Shown here: positions 27,290 to 36,123 of the stretch, in pieces
How positions within the stretch are numbered: the stretch's first letter is position 1
Layout of the letters: each line of letters begins with the position of its first letter
Assembly: GCA_027307335.1 (NCBI GenBank)
Contig: DAHUXD010000003.1
Location: forward strand, 1-64,000
Reading direction: 5' to 3'
Length of the DNA: 64,000 nt
Source: Acidobacteriota bacterium
GTDB lineage: Bacteria > Acidobacteriota > Thermoanaerobaculia > UBA5066 > Gp7-AA6
Translations under genes and position numbers: made by a program
The notes under the pieces: model-generated
The model's database searches: none
What the model saw: only the letters and a program-made list of their open reading frames with translations
Told to the model about the DNA's origin: nothing

Positions 27290-28564
27290 TTACGGCGCGG
27301 AGTCCCCGAGGAAGGTCAGCGGAGCGGCCGCCACGCGCGTCATCTGGAAGATGTTCTCGCGGATCCCTCCCGCCTTGACCGACGGGTTCGCATACTCCCA
27401 GACCGTGCGACCGGCCGGAGTGACCTCGAGCACGCGGCCGCCCTCCGACAGCGTGATGAGCGTGTTCCCGTTCGAGAGGCGCTGGCAGGCGCCGCGGCTC
27501 GCCGAGAAGAAGTCCTTCTCCGGCGCGTATCGCCACGTCACCGCGTTCGAGCGCGGATCGACCTGAACGACCTGCGAGACGCGGGTGCCGTTGTCGAAGA
27601 GGAGGATGTGGCCGTTCTCCAGGATGGTCGGGTAGTGCTGGAGCGACAGGTTCGTCGGGCCCCAGAGCCACAGCACCTGCGACGTCGCGCCGTCGAGGAT
27701 GGCGATCGCGTTGAGGCTCCGCATCGACACGAGCAGGTTGCCGCGGCGAAACAGCGGCGAGAGGTGCGCGAGGCGGCCGTCGTACACCTCGACGTGATTG
27801 GTGTGGAGCACGTCCACGACGTCCGTGTCCTCCCGCAGCCGGAGCCCCTCGGTGCGCGGCATGAGGAACGCGTAGGGCGAGCGCTCGATCGCGTCGAAGA
27901 TCGAGATCGTCCGGAGCCGCTCGCCGCCCGGGGAAAGCACCACGACGTCGTCGAGGAGCGACGGATGGCGGGCACTGATCGCCGGGAGCGAGCGCGTCTC
28001 GTGAACGAGCGCGTAGATCGTGCCGTCGTCGGCGACGAACGCGTCGTGGTGCGCGAGCGCGACGTGCCTCCAGAGGAGCCGCGACTCCCGGTCGAGCTTC
28101 ACGATGCCGAACCCGTCGACGAACCCCAGCACGTCGCCGTTGGGGTACAGGTGCGTGAACCCGAACGCGATGCCCTGCCCCAGCACGGCGGAGGACAGCT
28201 CGCGCGACAGCGACCACCGCCAGAGCAGCCTGCCCTCGCCGTTGACCAGAAACGCGTCGCCGCGCCAGAGCGTCGAGAAGAAGTTGAGCCCGGGAGCGAC
28301 GCTCCCCGCCTCGTTCACCATGACGCCCATGTCCTGAGGGTTCGGATCCAGCGACCCGCTCAGATAGGGAATGGACTTCAGGGAAACCAGCGAAGGCGAC
28401 GGCGGATTGAGGACGGCCGCGCGGTTCCAGCGCTGGCCCAGCAGGACCGCGCCGCCGCGGATCCAGGGTCTCGGAAAGATCCGGTAGCGCTCGGTCGCGA
28501 AGCCCCAGACGAACGCGCCCACGAAGACGGCGAGCGCGAGGAGCAAGGCGGACCGCTTCTTCAA
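27290..28564 (-). CDS. Membrane-anchored arylsulfotransferase-like protein (paralogue 2)
   Basis: 424 residues from a TTG start at 28564. It shares the N-terminal anchor, the FVWGFATERYRIFP stretch and all the propeller elements with paralogue 1 (HHDAFVADDGTIYALVHE, HYPTILENGHILLFDNG, GACQRLSNGNTLIT). The two lie in tandem with about a 107-bp gap, so they are a recent duplication. ASST enzymes transfer sulfate between phenols in the periplasm; the membrane anchor and divergence leave the actual reaction open. Confidence 0.8.
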   Translation of the reverse strand: MKKRSALLLALAVFVGAFVWGFATERYRIFPRPWIRGGAVLLGQRWNRAAVLNPPSPSLVSLKSIPYLSGSLDPNPQDMGVMVNEAGSVAPGLNFFSTLWRGDAFLVNGEGRLLWRWSLSRELSSAVLGQGIAFGFTHLYPNGDVLGFVDGFGIVKLDRESRLLWRHVALAHHDAFVADDGTIYALVHETRSLPAISARHPSLLDDVVVLSPGGERLRTISIFDAIERSPYAFLMPRTEGLRLREDTDVVDVLHTNHVEVYDGRLAHLSPLFRRGNLLVSMRSLNAIAILDGATSQVLWLWGPTNLSLQHYPTILENGHILLFDNGTRVSQVVQVDPRSNAVTWRYAPEKDFFSASRGACQRLSNGNTLITLSEGGRVLEVTPAGRTVWEYANPSVKAGGIRENIFQMTRVAAAPLTFLGDSAP

Positions 28565-28572
28565 GCGGCGCG

Positions 28573-28578
28573 ATCGTA
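28573..28578 (-). promoter_or_regulatory. Candidate -10 of a leaderless transcript
   Basis: TACGAT on the minus strand, 8 bp before the TTG start of arylsulfotransferase paralogue 2. The rest of the 28565-28763 gap shows no recognisable gene. Confidence 0.42.
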
Positions 28579-28763
28579 CTTCAAGCCGTCGATGAAACCG
28601 CTCTCGCGATGGGGAGACGCCGCCTCGTGGGGAACCAGTTCAATCCGCCGCGCCGAGACCGATCTCGATGCGATCGAGGATCTTCTCCAGACGGTGTTCG
28701 GCCTGAACGTTCACGGCCCTCCCGGGTGCACGTCTCTCCTGTAAGGTACGCGCCGGAGGCAGC

Positions 28764-29201
28764 ATGGGCAGGCACATCGAGAAGATCGAGGCGATGCTGC
28801 GAGGGGAAATTCCGGGACCCCCCGCCGCGCGGCTGATCGGATTCGACCTCCTTCGATACGAGCCGGGCAAGGCCGTGTTCGAGATGGTCGCCGGCCCCCA
28901 GCACGCGAACCCGATGGGGACGCTCCACGGCGGGATCCTCTGCGACCTCGCGGACGCCGCGATGGGGATCGCCTGGGCCACCGAGCTCCGCGAGGGCGAG
29001 AGCTTCACGACGCTCGAACTGAAGATCAACTTCCTCAGACCGGTCTGGAACGCGCGCCTGACCGCCGAGGCCAGGGTGGTTCAGCGCGGCAGGACCGTCG
29101 GGCTCGTCGAGTGCGACGTCTTCGACGAGGCGCGCCGTCTCGTCGCGCGCGCCAGCAGCACGTGCCTCACGCTCGCGGGCGAAAGCGCCGAGGGCCGATA
29201 G
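28764..29201 (+). CDS. Hotdog-fold acyl-CoA thioesterase (PaaI/4HBT family)
   Basis: 145 residues, with ATG at 28764 behind GGAGG and a TAAGGT hexamer further upstream. The signature NPMGTLHGGILCDLADAA spans the hotdog helix with the catalytic-type HGG and acidic residue. Length and layout fit the PaaI group, which hydrolyses aryl- or acyl-CoA thioesters. Its TAG stop is followed in the same frame by the next gene. Confidence 0.87.
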   Translation: MGRHIEKIEAMLRGEIPGPPAARLIGFDLLRYEPGKAVFEMVAGPQHANPMGTLHGGILCDLADAAMGIAWATELREGESFTTLELKINFLRPVWNARLTAEARVVQRGRTVGLVECDVFDEARRLVARASSTCLTLAGESAEGR

Positions 29202-29210
29202 GCGGCGCCG

Positions 29211-29996
29211 ATCCGGACGCTCGTCCTCGTCCTGTGTCTCGCGGCCGCCGCGGCGACGGCGAGGGCGCAGCTTCCGTTCCTGACGGACGACGCCGAGGTG
29301 ACCCCGAAGGGCCACTTTAACTTCGAGTACTCGAACTACTACGCGGTCCTGCCGCGGAGCGCCGCGCCCGACCACTGGCAGGACACGAACAACTTCGTGA
29401 TCCAGTACGGCCTTCTCGGGAATCTCGAGCTGAACGTCGATTTCCCGATCATCCTGATCAACCGCTACACCGCCGGCGAGCTGCCGGACGCCTTCGGCTT
29501 CGGCGACATCGACTTCGCCGCCAAGTACAAATTCTTCGAGGAGGACCCGCGGGGATGGCGGCCGGCCTTCACGATGAGCGCGGCCGTCGAGGTGCCGAGC
29601 GGAGATCCGGCGACGCAGCTCGGCTCGGGCTACACCGACTTCGTGGTGAACACGATCGGGCAGAAGACGGTCCGGGAGGGAACCGTCGTCCACGTCAACG
29701 TCGGCTACCAGAGCAACGGCAACACGCTGACCGGCGCGATCGGCATCCGCACTCCAGGAAAGATCGTCTCCGAGGGGCTGTCGATCACGACCGACGTGAC
29801 CCCGACACTCAACCTCGGCGCCGACATCAACGGCGCGCAGATCCACACCCCGCATGGCCACGAACGCCAGCTGCAGCTGACGCTCGGGGGCACGCAGGCG
29901 CTCGGTCCGAACACGAGCTTCGCGTTCTCCATGTTCACCGGCTGGTACCGCAGCCCGCAGTGGGGCGTCCTCGCCGGCCTGGTGTGGACCCCGTAG
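29211..29996 (+). CDS. Outer-membrane beta-barrel-like protein with possible ATC start
   Basis: The frame encodes a classic signal peptide (IRTLVLVLCLAAAAATARAQ) directly after the thioesterase stop, but no ATG, GTG or TTG precedes it. The first codon that keeps the charged N-region is ATC at 29211, about 5 bp after AGGCGG. The mature part has alternating beta-strands (LELNVDFPIILINRYTAG, AAKYKFFEEDPRGW, AAVEVPSGDPATQLGSGYTD) and ends VLAGLVWTP, like MetA-pathway/transporter barrel proteins. GTG 29298 is the first canonical start, but it would lose the leader. Start confidence is low; the gene itself is secure. Confidence 0.72.
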   Translation: MRTLVLVLCLAAAAATARAQLPFLTDDAEVTPKGHFNFEYSNYYAVLPRSAAPDHWQDTNNFVIQYGLLGNLELNVDFPIILINRYTAGELPDAFGFGDIDFAAKYKFFEEDPRGWRPAFTMSAAVEVPSGDPATQLGSGYTDFVVNTIGQKTVREGTVVHVNVGYQSNGNTLTGAIGIRTPGKIVSEGLSITTDVTPTLNLGADINGAQIHTPHGHERQLQLTLGGTQALGPNTSFAFSMFTGWYRSPQWGVLAGLVWTP

Positions 29997-30037
29997 GATC
30001 CGCCCGGGCCCTCTGATTTAGACTCGCGGCGCATCCC

Positions 30038-31234
30038 ATGACGAGCGCTTCCCGGAGCTCGACCAGGGCCACGACCCTCTCCCTCTCCGCGGCCTCGCCG
30101 TCCGCGCGCGGCAAGGCTCTGCTCCTCCCGCAGGAGATCGTCACGAGCCCCGAGACGAAGCTCCGGTATCGGGTCGACAGCCTGCTCGGCCAGGGTGGAT
30201 TCGGCCAGGCCTATCTCGCGCGGCGCATGACGCCCTCGCGCACGGTGCCCCCGGTCGTCGCGCTGAAGGCCAGCCGCCACATCGACGGCTGGCTGCGCGA
30301 GGCGTACTTCGGCCAGCTTCTCGAGGAGCACCCGCACGCGATCCGGGTGTTCGACGCGTTCCCGCTCCCGCAGGCGGACGGCGGCGTCCTCTACTGTCTG
30401 GCGCTCGAGTGGGCGCGGCTCGGCGACCTGCGGGCGTTCCTCGATCGCACGCGCAAGGGCTGGGCCGAGCGGACGGCGCGACGGGAGATCGCCGGGATTC
30501 TCGAGGTCCTCGGGCGCCTTCACCGCGGACAGCTCCTCCACCGGGACCTCACCCCGATGAACGTGTTCGTCTGCCGGGATGGGAGCCTGAAGCTCGGCGA
30601 TTTCGGCATCGTGCGGCACCAGAGCGACCGGCGCGGCATCAAGACGAAGACGCTCAACCCCTGGGGCGTGCCGAGCGAGATCCGGGACGCCGCGGCGCCG
30701 AAGTGGCAGGCGCGGGACGACGTCTACCAGGTCGGACAGCTGATCGGGATGCTCATCAAGGGAACGGCGAAGGCGCGGATCCGGACCGGCGAGGTGCGCG
30801 GGCTCCGCTGCACCGATCACCTGAAGGAAATCGTGTACCGCTGCATCGGCGAGCGCGGGAAGCGATACGAGAGCGCGCAGGAGCTGATCGAGGCGCTGCG
30901 GAATCCCCCGGCGACGCTCAAGGCGGGGCGACTGCGGACGCTCGACGGCGCCCACCTCGCCTTCACGGGCATCCTCACGCGCAAACGCAGCGAGGCGGCG
31001 AAGGCCGCGCGCCGCGCGGGAGCCACGATCCACGGCGCGCCGTCCGCGAAGACGAACGTCGTCGTCCGCGGCCGCCCGAATCCCCTGCAGGCCGCCGGCC
31101 GCGACGCGGGACGGAAGCTCATCGAGATCAAGCGCCTCCGGGAGAAGGGCCACCGCATCACGATCCTGAACGAGGCGCAGTTCTGGCGTCTGGCCTCGCC
31201 TTCCCCTCGCTCACGCTCCCGCTCGAGCGGGTGA
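30038..31234 (+). CDS. Serine/threonine protein kinase fused to a BRCT domain
   Basis: 398 residues, with ATG at 30038; TAGACT lies 13 bp upstream. The kinase domain (about 43-290) has a Gly loop GQGGFG (51-56), VALK with K77, HRD (168-170) in HRDLTPMN, and DFG (188-190). About 302-386 forms a BRCT domain: LDGAHLAFTGILTRKRSEA, GATIHGAPSAKTNVVVRG and an ITILNEAQFWRL end, as in NAD-dependent DNA ligase. No membrane helix is present, so it is soluble. In bacteria BRCT is known mainly from LigA and a few repair proteins; a kinase fusion suggests signalling to DNA or poly-ADP-ribose/phospho-protein partners (inference). Confidence 0.85.
   Translation: MTSASRSSTRATTLSLSAASPSARGKALLLPQEIVTSPETKLRYRVDSLLGQGGFGQAYLARRMTPSRTVPPVVALKASRHIDGWLREAYFGQLLEEHPHAIRVFDAFPLPQADGGVLYCLALEWARLGDLRAFLDRTRKGWAERTARREIAGILEVLGRLHRGQLLHRDLTPMNVFVCRDGSLKLGDFGIVRHQSDRRGIKTKTLNPWGVPSEIRDAAAPKWQARDDVYQVGQLIGMLIKGTAKARIRTGEVRGLRCTDHLKEIVYRCIGERGKRYESAQELIEALRNPPATLKAGRLRTLDGAHLAFTGILTRKRSEAAKAARRAGATIHGAPSAKTNVVVRGRPNPLQAAGRDAGRKLIEIKRLREKGHRITILNEAQFWRLASPSPRSRSRSSG
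31218..31231. repeat. 14-bp perfect palindrome at kinase gene end
   Basis: CCCGCTCGAGCGGG overlaps the last codons of the kinase-BRCT gene, just before the S9 peptidase gene. It has no T-tract and could be an operator or an end-of-gene hairpin. Confidence 0.4.
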
Positions 31235-31273
31235 AAGTGCGGATATGCTCCGCGGTCTTCCGGAGGTGACGGG

Positions 31274-33373
31274 ATGACGACATCCGTTTCGCATCGGGTA
31301 CCCCTGTCGGCGCTCTTGCTGCTGGTGGCGGGGCTCGCGGTCATGAAGGCAACGCCGACGGCCGGCGACGACCCGTATCAGTGGCTCGAGGACGTCGAGG
31401 GCGAGAAGGCGCTCTCCTGGGCGAAGGCGCAGAGCGCGAAGGCCCTCGCGGTGCTCCAGGCTCGGCCGGAGTACGCTCCGATCTACAAGAGGACCCTCGA
31501 GATCCTCGACTCGAAGGAGAAGATCCCGACGCCCGAGCTCCTCGGCGATGCCGTCTACAACTTCTGGAAGGACGAGGTCCACGAGCGCGGCATCTGGCGG
31601 CGCACCACGCTCACCTCCTACCGCACGGCGAACCCCGAGTGGGAAACCGTGATCGACGTCGACGCGCTCGCGAAGGCCGAGGGCAAGAGCTGGGTCTGGC
31701 ACGGCGCGACCTGCCTGCCGCCCGCCTACGAGCGCTGCATGGTCAACCTCTCCCCCGGCGGCTCCGATACCCACGTGTACCGCGAGTTCGACACGAAGAA
31801 GAAGGAGTTCGTCGCAGGCGGCTTCACCCTGCCCGAAGCGAAGTCGCGCGTCGCCTGGCGCGACGAGAACACGCTGTGGGTCGGCACCGACTTCGGAGCG
31901 GGCTCGCTGACGACCTCCGGATACCCGCGGATCGTCAAGCTCTGGAAGCGCGGCACGCCGCTCGCCGACGCGAAGACGATCTTCGAGGGCAAGGCCGAGG
32001 ACGTTGCCTCGGGCGGCGAGACCGAGATCCTGCCGGACGGCCGCTGGGACGTCGTCACCCGCGTGCCGGCGTTCTTCCGGCAGGAGACGTTCCTCCTCCG
32101 TGACGACAAGCTCGTCAAGCTCGACATCCCCGAGGACAGCGAGCCGCGCGCCTTCTTCCGGGGCCACCTTCTCCTCTCGCTTCGGAGCGACTGGACGGTG
32201 GACGGCAGGACCTACCGCGAGGGCTCGCTCCTCTCCGCGGGTCTCGACGACCTCCTCCAGGGCAGGCACAGGCTCGAGGTGCTCTTCGAGCCGAGCGCCC
32301 GCGTCTCGCTCGCCGCCGTCGGGAATACGCGGGACCGAGTGGTCCTCCAGACGCTCGACAACGTCCAGAGCAGGCTCTCCTCCGTCTCGCTCGATGGCGC
32401 CGCCTGGAAGCACGGCGAGATCGCCACGCCCGGGCTCGGCACGGCGGAACTCGCGGCGATGAACGACTGGTCGACGACCTGGTTCTTCACGTACGAAGAC
32501 TTCACGACCCCGATGTCGCTGTGGCTCTCGGAGAACGGGGGCAAGGCCGAGAAGGTCAAGACGATGCCCGCGTTCTTCGACGCGGCCGGAATGACGACCG
32601 AACAGTACGAGGCGACCTCGAAAGACGGCACGAAGGTCCCGTACTTCGTCGTGCGCCCACCGGGCGTGAAGAACGACGGCACCGCGCCCACGCTCCTCCA
32701 CGGATACGGAGGGTTCGAGATCTCCGAAGTCCCGACCTACAACGGCGCCCGCGGGGCCGCATGGCTCGCGCGCGGCGGCGTGTACGTCGAGGCGAACATC
32801 CGCGGCGGAGGCGAGTTCGGCCCGGCGTGGCACAAGGCCGCGATCAAGGAGAAGCACATCCACAACTTCGAGGACTTCGCGGCCGTCGCGCAGGACCTGA
32901 TCGCGCGCAAGATCACGTCGCCGCGCCACCTCGGGATCATGGGCGGCTCTCAGGGCGGCCTCCTCGTCGGCGGCACGTACGTCCTCTACCCCGACCTCTT
33001 CCACGCGGTCGTGGTGCAGGTCCCGCTCGCCGACATGAAGCGCTACACGCACCTTCTCGCGGGCGCGAGCTGGATGGCGGAGTACGGCGACCCCGACAAG
33101 CCCGAGGACTGGGCCTACATTCAGACCTGGTCGCCGTACGAGCTGGTGAAGAAGAACGCCGCCTATCCGACGCCCTTCTACTGGACCAACACGCGCGACG
33201 ACCGCGTCCACCCCGCGCACGCACGCAAGATGGTCGCGAAGCTCGAGGCGCAGGGCCACCCGGTCTACTACTTCGAGAACACCGAGGGCGGCCACGGCGC
33301 CGGCGCGGTCAACAAGCAGACCGCCGAGGTGACGGCGCTCCAGTACGCGTACCTCTGGATGATGCTGAAGTGA
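31274..33373 (+). CDS. Prolyl oligopeptidase (S9A) family peptidase, exported
   Basis: 699 residues, with ATG at 31274 preceded by GGAGG. A leader/anchor covers about 8-28. The N-terminal propeller carries DDPYQWLEDVEG near its start. The C-terminal alpha/beta hydrolase holds the catalytic triad: S559 in GGSQGG, D642 in TRDDRVHP, H674 in GGHGAG. Length and motifs match prolyl endopeptidase. It is expected to cleave short peptides after proline in the periplasm. Confidence 0.92.
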   Translation: MTTSVSHRVPLSALLLLVAGLAVMKATPTAGDDPYQWLEDVEGEKALSWAKAQSAKALAVLQARPEYAPIYKRTLEILDSKEKIPTPELLGDAVYNFWKDEVHERGIWRRTTLTSYRTANPEWETVIDVDALAKAEGKSWVWHGATCLPPAYERCMVNLSPGGSDTHVYREFDTKKKEFVAGGFTLPEAKSRVAWRDENTLWVGTDFGAGSLTTSGYPRIVKLWKRGTPLADAKTIFEGKAEDVASGGETEILPDGRWDVVTRVPAFFRQETFLLRDDKLVKLDIPEDSEPRAFFRGHLLLSLRSDWTVDGRTYREGSLLSAGLDDLLQGRHRLEVLFEPSARVSLAAVGNTRDRVVLQTLDNVQSRLSSVSLDGAAWKHGEIATPGLGTAELAAMNDWSTTWFFTYEDFTTPMSLWLSENGGKAEKVKTMPAFFDAAGMTTEQYEATSKDGTKVPYFVVRPPGVKNDGTAPTLLHGYGGFEISEVPTYNGARGAAWLARGGVYVEANIRGGGEFGPAWHKAAIKEKHIHNFEDFAAVAQDLIARKITSPRHLGIMGGSQGGLLVGGTYVLYPDLFHAVVVQVPLADMKRYTHLLAGASWMAEYGDPDKPEDWAYIQTWSPYELVKKNAAYPTPFYWTNTRDDRVHPAHARKMVAKLEAQGHPVYYFENTEGGHGAGAVNKQTAEVTALQYAYLWMMLK

Positions 33374-33416
33374 AGGCCGGCGGCCTGGGATACAGTCTGC
33401 TCAAGAGGAGAACGAG

Positions 33417-33905
33417 ATGAAGAAGCTTCCGGCCTGGAGCCTCGTCGTGCTCTCGATTGTCGCCGCCACGGCGGTTTTCGCCCAGCCCGCCTCTCCGGTC
33501 GTCGCGACGGTGAACGAAGCGAAGTGGGGACCCGCGCCGCCGATGCTTCCTCCCGGGGCGCAGATCGCCGTCCTTGCCGGCAACCCGATGGGCACGGGCT
33601 TCTACTCGGTGCGCCTGAAGTTCCCGGCGAACTACACGATTCCCGCGCACTCCCACCCGACCGACGAGAACGTCGTCGTCACGAAGGGCGACATGACCTT
33701 CGGCATGGGGGACAAGCTGTCGAAGACGGCCGCCGGCAACAAGAAGATCCGCGTCGGCGGCTACGCGCTGGCCCCGACGGGAATGAATCACTACGCGTAC
33801 GCGGGCGCGTCGGGCGCCGAGATCGTCCTCTACGGACAGGGGCCCGTCGAGTTCAAGTACGTCAACCCGGCCGACGACCCGCGCAACGCGAAGCCCGCCA
33901 AGTAG
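33417..33905 (+). CDS. Exported cupin protein
   Basis: 162 residues, with ATG at 33417 after AGAGGAG. A signal peptide covers about 1-22. The cupin motif 1 histidines are in PAHSHPTDENVVVTKGDM, and motif 2 is the PTGMNHYAYAG segment. The layout resembles DUF4437/ChrR-type single-domain metal cupins. It follows the S9 peptidase by 43 bp in the same direction. Confidence 0.84.
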   Translation: MKKLPAWSLVVLSIVAATAVFAQPASPVVATVNEAKWGPAPPMLPPGAQIAVLAGNPMGTGFYSVRLKFPANYTIPAHSHPTDENVVVTKGDMTFGMGDKLSKTAAGNKKIRVGGYALAPTGMNHYAYAGASGAEIVLYGQGPVEFKYVNPADDPRNAKPAK

Positions 33906-33935
33906 AGCTCGGGAAGTTGGAGCGCCCGGTCGGGC

Positions 33936-36035
33936 TCAGCGGGGAGCCGAGACCGCCGGGCGCACGCCCAGCGCCGCGTAGAGCGCGGCGGCGTCGTACA
34001 CGTTGCCTCCCTGGATGACGGTCACGACGCGGCGGATCTCGGCGATGCGGGCGGTCGGGTCGCCGTCCACGAGGATGACGTCCGCCGCCTTGCCGGGGGC
34101 GATCGAGCCCGTCTCGGCGTCGCGCTTCATCACCCGCGCCGCGCCGAGCGTCGCGATCCGGAGAACCTGGGGAGCCGGAATCCCCGCGGCGACGTACTCC
34201 TCGAGCTCGCTGTGCAGCTCGAACCCGGCGAGCGCATCCGTCCCCGCCACGATCGGGATGCCGGCGTCGGCCATCATCTTCAGCATGCGGCGCATCGCCG
34301 CGTAGGAATCGCGGTAGCGCCGGTCCATTCCCTCGGGAACGGGGAGGCCGCCGTCGAGCGCGCCGCGGCGGACCTGCGCGGGGAGGCGGTCCGCGACCTC
34401 GACGAGCGTCGGCGCGACGACGCCGGGCCTCGCCACGAACATGTCGTCGAAGACGTTGACGGTCGGATCGAGGACGGTGCCGTGCTCCCGCAGGAACTGG
34501 ACGAACGCCCGGACGCGCTCGGAGCCGAGGTCGAGCTCGGCCGCGTGCTGCGCGACCGCGCTGAAACGGTCGGGCGTGCGCGTGTCCGGAACGGTGTCGA
34601 AGAGGAAGTTCAGGAACCAGAAGTTGGCGTGCTGGACCTCGTCGTATCCCTGCGCCACCGCCTGCTGCATGGTCATGAACGCGGGCACGTGGCCGCTCAC
34701 CCGCAGGCCGGATCGGTGCGCCTCCGCCGCGATCACGGGCACGAGCTCCGGCTTGACCGAGCTGTAGATCTTGATCTGCACGTAGCCGAGCGACTGGTAG
34801 CGATCGACGTCGGCCTTCGCCTCTTCCGGCGTGTCCGCGAAGACCTTGGTCGGCCCCTGGTACGGCCCGCGTCCGTCGATGAACCCCGCCTTGAGCACGT
34901 GCGGGCCGACGAGCGCGCCCGACTCGAACTGCGGCACGAGCTCGTTCAAGTGATCGATGTCGTTCGCCATGTCGCGCACGGTCGTCACGCCCGCGGCCAT
35001 GTGCAGCAGACCGTCGTCCCAATCGCCGAGGTGGACGTGCATGTCCCAGAGCCCGGGAAGGACCATCCGGCCCCTCGCATCGAGGATCTCGTCCCCTTTC
35101 GCGGCCGCGATCGTCGCGTCCGGTCCGACGGCGGCGATGCGGTTCCCGACGATCCGGACCGAGATGCCGTCGCGGGCCGCCGCGGTCTCGCTGTCGAAGA
35201 GGCGCGCGTGCCGGATGAGGAGCGGCGCGGCGAGCTTCTTCCGGAGCCGCTTCGCGGTCTCCGCGCCCCGGGCAGCGGCGCGCGCCTTCTGAGCGGCGAG
35301 CATCTCGGGCCACGCGGACTCGGCACCCTCCCGGACGATCGCGAACCAGTCGCTGCCGCTGGCGACGAGCCGCCGATCCGCGTCGAGCCAGATGGCGCTC
35401 GGCGTGAAACCGAAGCCCGACTCCTCGTAGAGCGTGGCCCTGACCTTCTGGCCCGCGATCTCGATCTCGCGGTCTTCCACGCGCTCGATCGACGCCTCGC
35501 CCTCGGGCAGGAGCGGGAGCCGGTGGCCGGGAGCCGCGAGGAGGGCGCCCTCGATCTCGTCCGGCATCGTGGCGTCGAGCGGTGCGTAGAGCATCGGCGA
35601 GCGCGCGGCCTTCTCGCCGTGCTCCGCCTTGTTCTTCCAGGTGGCGGTGCCGCCGGCGAGACGAAACCGTTCGTTCACCGGGTTCTTGTAGTAGTCGTTG
35701 CCGGTCGCGTCGAGCTCCGTGATCAGCCCGGACCCGTCGACGACGACGCGGGTGGTCAGGTTCGGTCCGCGGCCGCGATCGTTGAAGGCGAAGAACGAAT
35801 GCCGCGCGCCGTCGGGCGACGTCCACGTCGCGAGCACCCCGGCCCGGTTGTCCGCCATCCGAATGGCGTAGCGGCGCGCGTCGGCGGGCACCTCGGCCGG
35901 CACGGCGACGAGCGACGCCGGTGCGCCCGTTCCGGGCGTCTTCGTTTCCTGGGCCGCCGCCCGCGGGCCGGGAGAAGAGAGGAGAACGATGGCGGCGCAG
36001 AACGCCGCGAGCCTGCCGGTTTGCCACAGGTTCAT
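33936..36035 (-). CDS. Exported amidohydrolase-superfamily enzyme
   Basis: 699 residues from ATG 36035 (an in-frame GTG lies two codons earlier). A signal peptide covers about 1-29. A roughly 220-residue N-terminal beta-rich domain precedes the metal-dependent TIM barrel. The first ligand pair is in PGLWDMHVHLGDW (about 332-334); later histidines are in SGHVPAF and VQHANFWF; the distal Asp is in VAGTDALAG. It is similar to imidazolonepropionase/prolidase-like periplasmic amidohydrolases. The substrate is unknown. It is divergent from the TPR-kinase gene. Confidence 0.86.
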   Translation of the reverse strand: MNLWQTGRLAAFCAAIVLLSSPGPRAAAQETKTPGTGAPASLVAVPAEVPADARRYAIRMADNRAGVLATWTSPDGARHSFFAFNDRGRGPNLTTRVVVDGSGLITELDATGNDYYKNPVNERFRLAGGTATWKNKAEHGEKAARSPMLYAPLDATMPDEIEGALLAAPGHRLPLLPEGEASIERVEDREIEIAGQKVRATLYEESGFGFTPSAIWLDADRRLVASGSDWFAIVREGAESAWPEMLAAQKARAAARGAETAKRLRKKLAAPLLIRHARLFDSETAAARDGISVRIVGNRIAAVGPDATIAAAKGDEILDARGRMVLPGLWDMHVHLGDWDDGLLHMAAGVTTVRDMANDIDHLNELVPQFESGALVGPHVLKAGFIDGRGPYQGPTKVFADTPEEAKADVDRYQSLGYVQIKIYSSVKPELVPVIAAEAHRSGLRVSGHVPAFMTMQQAVAQGYDEVQHANFWFLNFLFDTVPDTRTPDRFSAVAQHAAELDLGSERVRAFVQFLREHGTVLDPTVNVFDDMFVARPGVVAPTLVEVADRLPAQVRRGALDGGLPVPEGMDRRYRDSYAAMRRMLKMMADAGIPIVAGTDALAGFELHSELEEYVAAGIPAPQVLRIATLGAARVMKRDAETGSIAPGKAADVILVDGDPTARIAEIRRVVTVIQGGNVYDAAALYAALGVRPAVSAPR

Positions 36036-36107
36036 GAACACACCCCCGCGGCCGAGGCCGTTCTCCGGATCATGTCACGGGAGATCTTCTCGCTCCCTCC
36101 CCCGCGA

Positions 36108-36113
36108 TACGAT
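36108..36113 (+). promoter_or_regulatory. Candidate -10 of a leaderless transcript (TPR kinase)
   Basis: TACGAT, then 10 bp, then GTG 36124. No Shine-Dalgarno lies between. Confidence 0.42.
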
Positions 36114-36123
36114 CCCGACGATC

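Noticed and set aside
29298-29996. GTG 29298 as start of the outer-membrane protein
   Set aside because: It would discard an obvious signal peptide and several conserved residues (LPFLTDD) encoded just upstream in the same frame.
33936-36035. Amidohydrolase as the missing kynurenine formamidase
   Set aside because: It is an exported TIM-barrel metal enzyme unlike KynB or AFMID and lies outside the kynurenine cluster.
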